Shown one piece after another: positions 7,617 to 16,101 of a stretch of 18,344 bases of DNA; the first letter of the stretch is position 1, and the number at the start of each line of letters is the position of its first letter. The notes under the pieces are model-generated. The model made no database searches. It had not been told where the DNA came from and saw only the letters and a list, made by a program, of their open reading frames with translations. The translations under genes and the position numbers were made by a program. The DNA lies in the NCBI GenBank assembly GCA_002294285.1, contig DBFL01000042.1, positions 6,641-24,984 on the forward strand, in the 5' to 3' direction. The DNA comes from Candidatus Neomicrothrix sp. UBA881. GTDB taxonomy: Bacteria; Actinomycetota; Acidimicrobiia; Acidimicrobiales; MedAcidi-G1.

Positions 7617-8513
7617 CTAATCTGAATCTTGAGAAATTTTAGTGTTGACTGAAAATCTAACTTTTCCTTCTGATCTATCCACTCTAAATCCACCAGGAAT
7701 TTCTGTTCCTCTAATTTCTCCACGAACAATCTGAAATACTCTGTTAACTGAAGCAGAATCAGCTGGAAAACCTAAATTGCCTGTTAGCCAATCTTGAATA
7801 GCTAGTCTGACAACAGGGTCAGGAACTTTTTTCACCGATTTAACTTGAGTTATGTCTAAACCCTCGATCAAATCGCTCAAAATACCAGTTGCTTCATGAG
7901 CCAAGTATGCATGTCTAGCTAGAAGCGGAACTGGATCACGACCGGCGACTTCAGCAAGTAAAGGAATAACCTCGTTACGAAGTCTGTTTCGGGTAAACCT
8001 AGGGTCTAAATTCATAGGATCATCTACAGGTTCTAATTTTTCTAAAGCGCAAAGTTTTTTTGTCTCACTACGACGCAAATTCAGCAGTGGCCTCCTACTT
8101 GGTTCACCTATACCAGAACTTCCTTGCACGCCTGAACCTCTGAGTAAATTTAGGAGCACAGTTTCTGCCTGATCATCAGCTGTATGGCCTGTGAGTATTT
8201 GTGGAGGCAATACAGATCTTCTCGCATCACGAGCTCTGGCTTCAAGATTTGGACCATCTTCTACAAACGCTTGCAAACAATGCGATTTGACTCCCATACT
8301 TTTAGCCACCTCAGAAACCATTTCCCCTTCATGAGCAGAGTCAGGCCTAAGACCGTGATCCACATGCCATACGGTTACCTCCAAACCAGCATCTATAGCT
8401 AACAAAAGTAAAGCTAGTGAATCGGCTCCACCTGAAACTGCACAATCAACTTCAGTTTTAGGTGGAGGAAAAGCACACTTAGCTTGAAGTTCGGAGATTA
8501 AGTTATTGTTCAT
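7617..8513 (-). CDS. tilS: tRNA(Ile)-lysidine synthase
   Basis: Attaches lysine to C34 of the CAU-anticodon tRNA-Ile, switching its reading from AUG to AUA. The N-terminal PP-loop domain has SGGADS (27-32) for ATP, VWHVDHGLRPDS (48-59), TGHTADDQAETVLLNLLRG and RFTRNRLRNEVIPLL, all typical. At 298 residues it is a short form. A substrate-binding domain seems present after about residue 210, but the longer C-terminal regions of the E. coli (about 430 aa) and B. subtilis (about 470 aa) enzymes are missing, as is usual in actinobacteria. The ATG overlaps the end of the metalloprotease gene by 11 bp. The upstream Shine-Dalgarno is weak, suggesting translational coupling. Confidence 0.95.
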   Translation of the reverse strand: MNNNLISELQAKCAFPPPKTEVDCAVSGGADSLALLLLAIDAGLEVTVWHVDHGLRPDSAHEGEMVSEVAKSMGVKSHCLQAFVEDGPNLEARARDARRSVLPPQILTGHTADDQAETVLLNLLRGSGVQGSSGIGEPSRRPLLNLRRSETKKLCALEKLEPVDDPMNLDPRFTRNRLRNEVIPLLAEVAGRDPVPLLARHAYLAHEATGILSDLIEGLDITQVKSVKKVPDPVVRLAIQDWLTGNLGFPADSASVNRVFQIVRGEIRGTEIPGGFRVDRSEGKVRFSVNTKISQDSD

Positions 8514-9591
8514 TTTTCAACTTTTTGATCCGAGATATCCAGAGGCTTGGATTTTCAATCTCTTCCAACTCTGGCAAATTACTGGGGTCTTCCCAAACTG
8601 TATTCAAAAAATTAATTCCCTCAGACTCTTCGACGGTTGAAATAAATTTCTCCCCTTTTTCATATTGTGCCAATTTTGCTTCTATACCAATGAGTTTCTG
8701 AAAGATTTTTGTAACGCCGGTGGCGGATTTTCTTCGCTGACTAACCACCTTTTCAAATCTTTCTTGATTCCTTACATGTCCTTTTCCTGCTCGACTCATT
8801 ATTACGTCCCCATGACCTTCAAGAAGAGTCATTAAAGCTGCTATTTCGTTAATTGAATTATTCGTATCAACAGTTGCAAATAAATTAGAAACTTTCAATG
8901 AAGAAAAACTGGAAGATTCAATTTCTTCTGAACGTTGTTTTTGCAAAGCAAAGTTTTTTTCTGTTTCACCCGAATCTGTTTTTACCTCTTTCAAAAGATT
9001 TTCCACTAGTGACAAATAGTGTTCTCGCATCCATAGCACACCAGTAAATTGCGCTCGGTGAGTTAGCTCGTGGATTGCTAGCCATAAACGGAAACCATCT
9101 GGATCAAAAGCATAACGACGCTCTATTGAGCGGATATTAGGTCCTACAAAATAAACTAAATCTTGCTCATTAGAAGTTTCATTATCCAAAACCAATAAAT
9201 CGTATTGTCCTAAAACTCGAGTTGACATCCAGCCTAAAACTCCGCCTATTTCCATGGCAGCGACGCGTGAAGAAAGCAAGGATTTTTTGACCTCAGACTC
9301 CTCCGCCAAAATGGGTTTTAACAGACGTCTCAAAGAAGCTACATTGGCTCGGATCCAGCCACTTCTATCGACCACTTTAGCTTTTGCTTTACCTGAAAAA
9401 GATTTTAATCCTGTTGTAGTTTCAACTAATTCTTCTGCATAAGAAGTGAGGTCGCTAAATGATTCATTCAAGCCTTTCAGGTGACTGACATCATTAAAAG
9501 ACGCTCTTTGAGCTATCCGGTTTGCAAATTTTTCAGCAAAAGACCAGTCAACTCTCATACCTCCTATAGAGCTATTTTCACTACGCTCCAC
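8503..9591 (-). CDS. DUF2342 zinc-dependent metalloprotease, F420-associated type
   Basis: Belongs to the actinobacterial zincin family (zincin_2, DUF2342), one clade of which is annotated as coenzyme F420 biosynthesis-associated. The substrate is unknown. The zinc site is visible: HELTH at 174-178 (HExxH with two zinc His and the catalytic Glu) and EGHGD at 258-262, the conserved downstream motif. The start of the fold, VDWSFAEKFANRIA (14-27), is also typical. A polar Ser/Glu/Lys-rich stretch at about 203-235 between the two motifs looks like a disordered insertion. No signal peptide, so it is probably cytoplasmic. The GTG at 9589-9591 has AGGA about 6 nt upstream. An ATG at 9556-9558 follows an AGGAGG, but only 1 nt away, too close to work well; it would still leave the core domain whole. 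It precedes tilS with an 11-bp overlap. No F420 biosynthesis gene lies in this window. Confidence 0.88.
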   Translation of the reverse strand: MERSENSSIGGMRVDWSFAEKFANRIAQRASFNDVSHLKGLNESFSDLTSYAEELVETTTGLKSFSGKAKAKVVDRSGWIRANVASLRRLLKPILAEESEVKKSLLSSRVAAMEIGGVLGWMSTRVLGQYDLLVLDNETSNEQDLVYFVGPNIRSIERRYAFDPDGFRLWLAIHELTHRAQFTGVLWMREHYLSLVENLLKEVKTDSGETEKNFALQKQRSEEIESSSFSSLKVSNLFATVDTNNSINEIAALMTLLEGHGDVIMSRAGKGHVRNQERFEKVVSQRRKSATGVTKIFQKLIGIEAKLAQYEKGEKFISTVEESEGINFLNTVWEDPSNLPELEEIENPSLWISRIKKLKNEQ

Positions 9592-9606
9592 AGAATTCCT
9601 GAAAAG

Positions 9607-9741
9607 TTATCGTTTGGGATAACGCGTGGAGGAAACTTTCCCCAAATAACCAACCAAAGCAGCAATCAAAGAAACTACACCCACCACTACTAATGGAACT
9701 GCAAGCCAGTAATGCCAAATCACTCCACCAAAAATACTCAT
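9607..9741 (-). CDS. 44-residue single-pass membrane protein
   Basis: Unrecognised small protein. It starts MSIFGGVIWHYW and carries one strongly hydrophobic helix from about residue 12 to 34 (LAVPLVVVGVVSLIAALVGY), followed by a short basic tail ending STRYPKR. Lys35, Arg40, Lys43 and Arg44 flank the helix on the C-terminal side, so the C-terminus should face the cytoplasm by the positive-inside rule. The ORF ends 15 bp before the metalloprotease start and probably shares its transcript. The Shine-Dalgarno is weak (TAAGAT region). Support for coding is the clean membrane-protein composition, the charged tail and the snug spacing. It fills an otherwise unexplained gap between the metalloprotease gene and the tRNA. 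The function is unknown. Confidence 0.6.
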   Translation of the reverse strand: MSIFGGVIWHYWLAVPLVVVGVVSLIAALVGYLGKVSSTRYPKR

Positions 9742-9786
9742 AAACAAATCTTACGTCGTTTAACAATAAAGATGACACTTTTTCGG

Positions 9787-9859
9787 AGCCCGCGCGGGGA
9801 ATTGAACCCCGGACCTGTTCATTACGAATGAACCGCTCTGCCAACTGAGCTACACGGGC
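9787..9859 (-). tRNA. tRNA-Thr (anticodon CGT)
   Basis: A 73-nt cloverleaf folds cleanly. The acceptor stem is GCCCGTG with CGCGGGC (one T-G pair), the D arm is GCTC...GAGC, and the anticodon stem GTTCA/TGAAC closes loop TTCGTAA, giving anticodon CGT. The T arm is CGGGG-TTCAATT-CCCCG and the discriminator is T. It reads ACG threonine codons. The 3' CCA is not encoded: genomic sequence continues CCG. A plausible promoter lies upstream on the same strand in the 50-bp gap after pcrA (TTGTCT, 16 nt, TACTAA), but it is weakly supported. Confidence 0.96.
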
Positions 9860-9909
9860 GCAAATGCAATATTAGTATCGACATTTAAACATGAGACAAA
9901 AAAGTGCTT

Positions 9910-12189
9910 CTAAGCTCTTTCTAACGGCGCCCATGCAAGTAAAAGCCTTTTTTCTCCTACAGAAGAAAAAGAAATTACAGCTTCAGCTCTGTCACCTGAA
10001 CCATTAACAGATAAAACCACACCCGCACCCCAAGCTTTATGCTTAACATCATCACCCGGTGAAAGAGCTAACAAATGGGCGTCTGAAAAATTGGTTTTGC
10101 TTTCAAATGCATTTCCCCTTTGACCGAAGACCCTTCCCTCAGGTTCTTCTGAAGCAAACTGATAGTTAGAGACAAAATCTGAATCATTCGCACCAACAAA
10201 ACTATCCTCAAAAATTTGTGAAGTCTGCCTAGTTTTTTGAGAACCTTCTCGCTTTATTAAAGACTCCGGAATATCATCCAAAAATCGACTTGGCGGGTTG
10301 TATTGAGTTTGACCATGCAGCATCCGACTCCAAGCATTGCAAAGATGAAGAATTTTTCTCGCCCTTGTGATTCCTACATAAGCCAATCTTCGTTCTTCTT
10401 CCATTTGATCAGGGTCTCCCAAAGATCTGACATGTGGGAAAATCCCTTCTTCCATGCCAAGTAGGAAAACAACTGGAAATTCAAGCCCCTTAGCAGCATG
10501 AAGCGTCATCAATAAGATTTCTCCATCTTCTAAATCAGAAATTTCATTCGGTATCTCATCAGTGTCTGCTACCAATCCAACTCTTTCTAAAAATTCTGAG
10601 ATTTCCGTAAATTCAGAGGCAGCACCGACCAGTTCAGACAAATTTTCTAAACGGCCCTCAGCCTCGATTGTTCTTTCTTCTTCTAATTCACTTATGTAGC
10701 CTGACTTTTCTAAAAAAAACTCAATTATGTCTGCAGGTCCAAGATCTAGCCGAGATTGTGACTCTTCAATTAAATTTAAGAAGAACTCAATTCCTTTCAA
10801 TGCTTTACCAGATACTCCAGCTTTAGAAGCATCGAAGAGTGCGAGAAACAAATCAATTTGATTTTCACCTGCCCAAGCTTCTATTTTTGCTAAGGAAGTA
10901 TCCCCCACTCCACGTTTAGGGACATTAATCACACGTCTGAGCGCAACTTCATCCAAAGGGTTCACCGCTAACCGTAAATATGCAAGTGCATCACGTACTT
11001 CACGTCGGTCATAAAATCGCGTACCTCCAACTACACGGTAAGGAAGCCCAAGACGGTTTAGCTGCTCTTCGACAGCTCGACTTTGGGCATTTGTTCGATA
11101 AAAAATTGCCACATCCGACAGTCCTGCAAGCCCTGCTCTTTTATAAGAAACGATTCTTTCTGCAACCCAGTTTGCCTCATCGTCCTCATTGCTGGCCTGA
11201 AATAAAACTATCGGTTCACCATCACCTTCTTCTGTCCATAGTTCCTTTGGTTGACGACCCGAATTTCTGCTTATAACTTCATTTGCCGCATCAAGTATTG
11301 TTTGAGTCGATCTGTAATTTTGGTCTAAAACGATTACTGTCGCATCAGGAAAAGCTTTTTCAAAATTAAGAATATTTCTTACATCTGCTCCTCTGAACTG
11401 ATATATCGATTGATCACTATCACCTACTACACAAATATTTCTATGTTCAGCTGCCAGAAGGGAAACAAGTTCATTTTGTATCAAATTTGTATCTTGATAC
11501 TCATCTACAAGTACATGTTTGAAACGATTTTGCCACTGCACCAAGATCGAATTATTTTTCTTTAAAAGAGTCACAGTATTGAGTAGCAAGTCATCAAAAT
11601 CCATTGCACTTGCTCTCTTAAGTCTTAATTGATACTCAACGAAAATTTCGCTGACCTTCTGGTCATAAGGGTTCTCTGTGCTGTCTAAAAAATCATGAGG
11701 ATTGATTCCCTCATTTTTCAAGCTCGAAATTTTTGATAACAAAGCTCTAGGAGGAAATCTTTTTAAGTCAAAATTAAGATCTTTTATTACATGTCCCATT
11801 AAACGGGCTGCATCACCTTGATCGTAAATTGTGAAATTTGGCGAAAATCCAATTTCATCCGATGACTGTCGCAAAATTCGAACACATGCAGAGTGAAAAG
11901 TTGAAACCCACATCTTGTTAGCTACAGGCCCTACAAGCTCCATAACTCTATGTCGCATCTCTTCTGCAGCTTTGTTCGTGAAAGTAATAGCGAGAATTTC
12001 AAAAGGTGAAATCCCTTTTTCATTAATCAAATAAGCAATTCTGCTTGTCAATACTCGTGTTTTTCCCGAGCCGGCACCAGCAACTACAAGAAGAGGACCA
12101 TTCCCATGAGTTACAGCTTCGTTCTGCGCAGGGTTTAATTTCAGATTAAATTCTGCATTCTCTTCTGTACTTGAAAAAAGTTCAGTCAC
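9910..12189 (-). CDS. pcrA: ATP-dependent DNA helicase, PcrA/UvrD type (SF1A)
   Basis: 3'-5' single-strand translocase and helicase used in nucleotide excision repair, replication restart and removal of RecA filaments. The 759-residue chain begins with the Q motif region LNPAQNEAV (18-26). It has Walker A AGAGSGKT (37-44), Walker B DEYQD (229-233), motif III VGDSDQSIYQFRGAD, motif IV QNYRS, motif V TLHAAKGLEFPVVFL and motif VI YVGITRAR (604-611). The C-terminus holds the Tudor-like module of PcrA, with GDDVKHKAWGAGVV and a final LAWAPLERA, linked to RNA polymerase binding in this family. The GTG start at 12187-12189 is directly preceded in frame by a TAG four codons upstream, with AGGGTG nearby as ribosome site. 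UvrD is the alternative name; the Tudor-like end favours PcrA. A T-rich run after the stop could be a weak terminator. Confidence 0.96.
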   Translation of the reverse strand: MTELFSSTEENAEFNLKLNPAQNEAVTHGNGPLLVVAGAGSGKTRVLTSRIAYLINEKGISPFEILAITFTNKAAEEMRHRVMELVGPVANKMWVSTFHSACVRILRQSSDEIGFSPNFTIYDQGDAARLMGHVIKDLNFDLKRFPPRALLSKISSLKNEGINPHDFLDSTENPYDQKVSEIFVEYQLRLKRASAMDFDDLLLNTVTLLKKNNSILVQWQNRFKHVLVDEYQDTNLIQNELVSLLAAEHRNICVVGDSDQSIYQFRGADVRNILNFEKAFPDATVIVLDQNYRSTQTILDAANEVISRNSGRQPKELWTEEGDGEPIVLFQASNEDDEANWVAERIVSYKRAGLAGLSDVAIFYRTNAQSRAVEEQLNRLGLPYRVVGGTRFYDRREVRDALAYLRLAVNPLDEVALRRVINVPKRGVGDTSLAKIEAWAGENQIDLFLALFDASKAGVSGKALKGIEFFLNLIEESQSRLDLGPADIIEFFLEKSGYISELEEERTIEAEGRLENLSELVGAASEFTEISEFLERVGLVADTDEIPNEISDLEDGEILLMTLHAAKGLEFPVVFLLGMEEGIFPHVRSLGDPDQMEEERRLAYVGITRARKILHLCNAWSRMLHGQTQYNPPSRFLDDIPESLIKREGSQKTRQTSQIFEDSFVGANDSDFVSNYQFASEEPEGRVFGQRGNAFESKTNFSDAHLLALSPGDDVKHKAWGAGVVLSVNGSGDRAEAVISFSSVGEKRLLLAWAPLERA

Positions 12190-12254
12190 AGGATCACCCT
12201 ACTTGGGGTATGAGACTTACTCGGTCAAGACAAATAATTAAGTTTGACTCTCAA

Positions 12255-13070
12255 TCACCAAAGCTGATCTGCATACCGATCGGTTCCAACTACTGTCGCA
12301 AAAAATGGAGCAGCAAAAAGTATTTTGGCCTTATCTGATGAATCAACTGCTTTCCCATATTCAATAAAATCATCCCAGACTTCGCGAGGATCCTTCTCTA
12401 TGAAGAAAAGCTGTACATATCGGTTTTCGCCTCCCGGTGAGGTACCAAGGTCCATTGGTGCTTTGCCAGTCATTTCATCCTGACCGGGAACTGGTTTCCA
12501 TATAGAACAAGACTCTGCAGCCCCAGATTTAAAAACTGTTGATGAAGCAAGGGTCTCAATCCAGTCTTCAAATTCAGAAGTTTTCATTTCAGAATTTTTC
12601 TCAATCGAAACTGAAACAAGACCTTCATATCCATGGTCTAAAGCCAACTCCATGGGTACTGGATCGTCATCGCGATAATAATTTTTCACATGATCATACA
12701 AAGCCGTGTGTGCATGCTTGCGTTCACTGAACCCACGGCCTCCGGCATATAAATGTTGTACTTGTTGAGCTCCCCAGTTGAAATGGTCATCATGATGACC
12801 ATCTTCAACCCAGTAAATGGCTAAGTAGGAACCACTATCCCACGGGTTGGCGAGGGCGTTGGTTTCATCTGCAGGAAACCTGAGATCTTTCAATTCACGT
12901 GTAGATACCCATCTGCCTCCTGCGAAACAGTAGGGACCGGTCATGCAACCGCCATAAAAATGGTCGCGTTCGTACCATCTGTTATATGCAACCTCATGGC
13001 CAGGGTTTGGGTCCACCAGTGTGAACAGCATGCTCCCGACTTTTAACGGGTAATCATCAACCATATTCAT
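12255..13070 (-). CDS. Two-unit dimeric alpha/beta-barrel-like protein, unknown function
   Basis: No specific function recognised. The N-terminal half has the pattern of dimeric alpha/beta-barrel (ferredoxin-like, EthD or DUF-type) proteins: a first strand SMLFTLVDP (13-21), then EVAYNRWYERDHF (26-38), matching the common E-x-x-x-N-x-W-Y-x-x-x-H signature, and GRWVS as a second strand. It is rich in His, Trp and Tyr (for example DDHFNWG at 94-100 and HAHTALYDH at 119-127). The second half (about 147-271) seems to repeat the fold: a strand EGLVSVSIEK (149-158), helix with EFEDWIETL, strand RYVQLFFIEK (217-226), helix VWDDFIEYG and a last strand FFATVVGTDR. A two-domain monomer is therefore inferred. 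Soluble, no signal peptide. It overlaps the acetyltransferase by 14 bp and is last in the guaA run. The 65-bp gap after it shows no clear terminator. Confidence 0.65.
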   Translation of the reverse strand: MNMVDDYPLKVGSMLFTLVDPNPGHEVAYNRWYERDHFYGGCMTGPYCFAGGRWVSTRELKDLRFPADETNALANPWDSGSYLAIYWVEDGHHDDHFNWGAQQVQHLYAGGRGFSERKHAHTALYDHVKNYYRDDDPVPMELALDHGYEGLVSVSIEKNSEMKTSEFEDWIETLASSTVFKSGAAESCSIWKPVPGQDEMTGKAPMDLGTSPGGENRYVQLFFIEKDPREVWDDFIEYGKAVDSSDKAKILFAAPFFATVVGTDRYADQLW

Positions 13071-13557
13071 AATTTACAGATGGTACATTCTCTTGTCGCG
13101 ACATACTAAAAACTTCTATGTCTTCGCCTCGTTTGAATCCATTTTTTTCTAATACTTTCGCAGAAGCAACATTTTCTTTATACACGTTGGCTTTAAATTT
13201 TTCATATGGAGTATTGGTTTTAACATAACCAAGCAACCCTCTAACAGATTCTGTCGCGTAACCTTGTCCCCAATATTCGACGCCTAACCAATATCCCAAC
13301 TCATAAAAATCATCTTCTGCAAGTGTTAAACCAACTCCACCAATCAAACCATCATTTAAGAAGATGTTTAAGTTAAATTCCTCGTTATCAACTATCTTTA
13401 ACCATTCATCAGCGTCGTTAAGAGTGTAAGGGTATGGCACATTGCTTAAAGTTTTCGAAACCATAAAATCCCCTATTAAAGAAACCAATCGTTCTCTATC
13501 TGTATCAACTAATTTCTTTAACACCAGTCTTTCTGTTTCAATTTTCATCATTCTCAT
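13057..13557 (-). CDS. GNAT family N-acetyltransferase (RimJ/RimL-like)
   Basis: Acetyl-CoA-dependent transferase of the Acetyltransf_3 (RimJ/RimL) group; the acceptor amine cannot be told from sequence. The 166-residue chain begins with IETERLVLKKL (6-16), typical of the group. Motif A appears as YWLGVEYWGQGYATESV (89-105), the Q-x-x-G-x-A/G loop for the CoA pyrophosphate. Motif B is ANVYKENVASAKVLEKNGF (123-141), with the Asn-x-x-S pattern and a KNGF turn. The ATG overlaps the reductase stop as ATGA, so translation is probably coupled. Two further Met codons at positions 3 and 4 are possible starts. The protein could modify a ribosomal protein N-terminus or a small molecule. Confidence 0.88.
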   Translation of the reverse strand: MRMMKIETERLVLKKLVDTDRERLVSLIGDFMVSKTLSNVPYPYTLNDADEWLKIVDNEEFNLNIFLNDGLIGGVGLTLAEDDFYELGYWLGVEYWGQGYATESVRGLLGYVKTNTPYEKFKANVYKENVASAKVLEKNGFKRGEDIEVFSMSRQENVPSVNYEYG

Positions 13558-14546
13558 TTATCTACAAAAAGATTTTGTAGAGTTTCCATTTCGGAAGAAC
13601 TAAGCTTGCCCTTATTTTCTGCATCAATACATTCTTGTAATTCTTTTCTGTTTTTAATTCCTAGAATCACGGAACTGACTTTTTCAGCACTAAGAGCATA
13701 TCTGTGCGCTAAAGATGCAGGAGATTCCTCCCAATCTTTGGCAAGCTCTCTAAAAGGTAAAGCCCTTTCAAAATCAGTGAAATCAGCTTTATCCATTCCT
13801 GAAGGATGTGGTTCTCTATCCATACTTGAAGTAAGAGCCCCTGCTTGAACAGCTCTAATAGCCAGAATGGGTACATCTTTTTTTTGGCATTCTGAAAGCA
13901 CCCTATTGGGATCAGGTTTCTTACTGATATATCCAATGGCTCCGATTGAATTTAAGACATTTATTGCGCACTGCATAGCTTCAGGAGGATGTTCATGATT
14001 TATAGCTTTTATTAGTGCTTCTTCTTGCCCTAAACCAATGCCCCAATGATCAATTTTTCCTTCTTTTTTTAACATTTCAAAAGCTGGAATTACCGCACTG
14101 TAATAACAGGAGAGAGTAGTAGCATTCGTAGCCCTATATTCATTTAGTACAGGCAGCTGGTAATCATCCTCTATGAGTTGAGAGTGAAGAAGAAACAAAT
14201 TAACTTTTTCGACTCCCATGGTCTCTAAACTTCTACAAAGAGAACTATTAAGTCTCGTATAAACCTCTGCGTCTGGAACTGTTCCCAGACTACATTTGGT
14301 AGTTAGATTTATTGCTGAATGATCCTTTCCTTTCAAAGCCTCACCAACGACTCTCTCAGCTTCTCCTTTCCCATACATAGGCGCTACATCAAGGTGATTG
14401 ATTCCGGATTCAATCGCTAAGTCCACAGTGGAAACGCTTTCTGATCTGGTGGTTTCTCCCCAAACGTTCCCTATCCCACCACCTCCTAGACTAAGCGCAC
14501 TTACAGTTCCAAAAGGTTTAAATTCTCTTTGTTCCACTATTCCCAC
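13554..14546 (-). CDS. Aldo/keto reductase
   Basis: NAD(P)H-dependent carbonyl reductase with a TIM-barrel fold. The catalytic tetrad is intact: Asp53 (HLDVAP), Tyr58 ([15 protein letters not shown]), Lys84 (LTTKC) and His121 (LFLLHS). The C-terminal cofactor-binding segment [17 protein letters not shown] is also typical. At 330 residues it is a normal length. The pattern resembles the L-fucose dehydrogenase or pyridoxal-reductase-like group, but the substrate is not assigned. Its start overlaps the end of guaA by 10 bp and its stop overlaps the acetyltransferase by 4 bp, so it belongs to the guaA transcription unit. Confidence 0.92.
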   Translation of the reverse strand: MGIVEQREFKPFGTVSALSLGGGGIGNVWGETTRSESVSTVDLAIESGINHLDVAPMYGKGEAERVVGEALKGKDHSAINLTTKCSLGTVPDAEVYTRLNSSLCRSLETMGVEKVNLFLLHSQLIEDDYQLPVLNEYRATNATTLSCYYSAVIPAFEMLKKEGKIDHWGIGLGQEEALIKAINHEHPPEAMQCAINVLNSIGAIGYISKKPDPNRVLSECQKKDVPILAIRAVQAGALTSSMDREPHPSGMDKADFTDFERALPFRELAKDWEESPASLAHRYALSAEKVSSVILGIKNRKELQECIDAENKGKLSSSEMETLQNLFVDK

Positions 14547-16099
14547 TCAATGGTTCCTGGTGGTTTGGAAGTCACGTCGTAAACAACTCTGTTAACACCT
14601 TCCACCTCATTTATGATTCGGCTGGAAATTCGTTCCAACAGATCATGTGGTAAACGTGCCCAATCAGCTGTCATAGCATCTTCGCTAGTTACTGCTCTTA
14701 TGATCACTGGACGTGCATAAGTTCTTTCATCACCCATAACTCCTACTGAACGGATATCCGCTAAAACAGCGAATGCTTGCCACACTTCTTCTTCTAAATC
14801 GGCTTTATCAATTTCTTCTCTGACTATGAGATCTGCAGCACGGACGGTTTCTACCGTTTCACTATTTATCTCACCAATAATTCTTACCGCCAACCCAGGT
14901 CCTGGGAAAGGTTGCCGTTTCACTATCCCGTCCGGTAGACCTAATTCTCTCCCAACTTCTCTTACTTCGTCTTTGAACAGATTCCTTAATGGTTCAATTA
15001 ACTCAAAGTCCATGTCTTCAGGTAACCCACCGACGTTGTGATGGCTTTTTATTCGTGCGGCTTCGCTTGTCCCAGATTCAATAACGTCCGGATACAGAGT
15101 GCCTTGCACGAGGAAGTGTGTTTCTTCGATTCCTGCTGCTGCTTCTTCGAATAAACGAATGAATAGTTCTCCTATGATTTTTCTTTTTTGCTCAGGATCC
15201 ACTACCCCTTTTAACTGTTCAAAAAATCTTTCCGCTGCTTGAATGTGAATGAGTTCAATCCCTTGTGAACTTTCGAAAGTGTCAACAACCTGCTGGGCTT
15301 CACCTGCTCTCATTAACCCTGTATCAACGAAAACGCAAGTCAACTGGTCACCGATTGCTTTGTGCACTAGAGCCGCTGCTACGGCAGAGTCAACTCCGCC
15401 TGATAGTCCACATATAGCCTTTTTTTCTCCAACAATTTCTTTTATTCCCGCAACTGACGATTCAACCACTGAAGCCATGTTCCAATCATTCGGACAGCCA
15501 CAAACGTCGTGGATAAAACGTCTCAACAAATCCTGACCACAAGGAGTGTGGTGGACTTCTGGATGGAACTGAACTCCAAAAAGACCCTTTTCAGGCTTTT
15601 CAAACACTGCTACAGGTGACCCATCTGATGAAGCAGTTACCGCAGCCCCTTCTGGTGGACTGGTTATCGAGTCAAAATGGCTCATCCACACCTGTTGTGT
15701 AGAAGTTTCTAAATCTGACAGGAGAATTCCTGACTCATTTACGTTTACTACCGTTCTTCCGTATTCTCCTTTTTCGTTACCCTCAACTGAACCGCCGTTT
15801 TGTTGAGCTATTAGTTGTGCTCCATAGCAGATACCCAAAATCGGCACTCCAAGGTCGTAGATGGCTGGATCAATTTTTGGGGCTCCTTCTACGTTTACAG
15901 AAGTGGGTCCGCCAGAAAAAATGATTCCCGAAGGTTTAAGATCAGCGAAACTTTCTGCATCTAAATCATGTGAAACTATTTCACTATAAACATTTGCTTC
16001 TCTAACTCGACGAGCTATAAGTTGCGCGTATTGTGCTCCAAAGTCAACAACGAGAATCCGTTTATTTGACTCAGCAGTACCAAAAAGATTACTACTCAT
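14537..16099 (-). CDS. guaA: GMP synthase (glutamine-hydrolysing)
   Basis: Converts XMP to GMP using glutamine amide nitrogen and ATP, the last step of guanine nucleotide synthesis. The 520-residue protein is full length. The class I glutamine amidotransferase domain has [17 protein letters not shown] (15-31), nucleophile Cys91 in GICYGAQ, and His179 and Glu181 in QFHPEV. The ATP-pyrophosphatase domain has [11 protein letters not shown] (230-240) and [11 protein letters not shown]. The dimerisation domain has [15 protein letters not shown] and ends with the characteristic [13 protein letters not shown]. All catalytic residues are present. The ATG is preceded by GGA about 6 nt upstream. It starts 2 bp after the decarboxylase stop and overlaps the reductase start by 10 bp. 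Its position inside a run of accessory genes, away from guaB, is less common. Confidence 0.98.
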   Translation of the reverse strand: MSSNLFGTAESNKRILVVDFGAQYAQLIARRVREANVYSEIVSHDLDAESFADLKPSGIIFSGGPTSVNVEGAPKIDPAIYDLGVPILGICYGAQLIAQQNGGSVEGNEKGEYGRTVVNVNESGILLSDLETSTQQVWMSHFDSITSPPEGAAVTASSDGSPVAVFEKPEKGLFGVQFHPEVHHTPCGQDLLRRFIHDVCGCPNDWNMASVVESSVAGIKEIVGEKKAICGLSGGVDSAVAAALVHKAIGDQLTCVFVDTGLMRAGEAQQVVDTFESSQGIELIHIQAAERFFEQLKGVVDPEQKRKIIGELFIRLFEEAAAGIEETHFLVQGTLYPDVIESGTSEAARIKSHHNVGGLPEDMDFELIEPLRNLFKDEVREVGRELGLPDGIVKRQPFPGPGLAVRIIGEINSETVETVRAADLIVREEIDKADLEEEVWQAFAVLADIRSVGVMGDERTYARPVIIRAVTSEDAMTADWARLPHDLLERISSRIINEVEGVNRVVYDVTSKPPGTIEWE

Positions 16100-16101
16100 C
16101 G

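Noticed and set aside
9556..9565. Strong AGGAGG before an ATG at 9556-9558 as the true metalloprotease start
   Set aside because: The spacing is only 1 nt, too short for efficient initiation, while the upstream GTG has AGGA at good distance. The internal start remains possible but second choice.
9581..9844. An 87-codon minus-strand open frame overlapping the tRNA, the 44-aa ORF and the metalloprotease start
   Set aside because: It runs through the tRNA-Thr gene, has low-complexity Cys/Ser/Phe-rich composition, and is in a different frame from the much more convincing 44-residue membrane protein.
12190..12254. Inverted bases GTCAA...TTGAC in the gap upstream of pcrA as terminator or operator
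   Set aside because: Only about 5 bp of pairing with a long AT-rich loop and no T tract; indistinguishable from chance.
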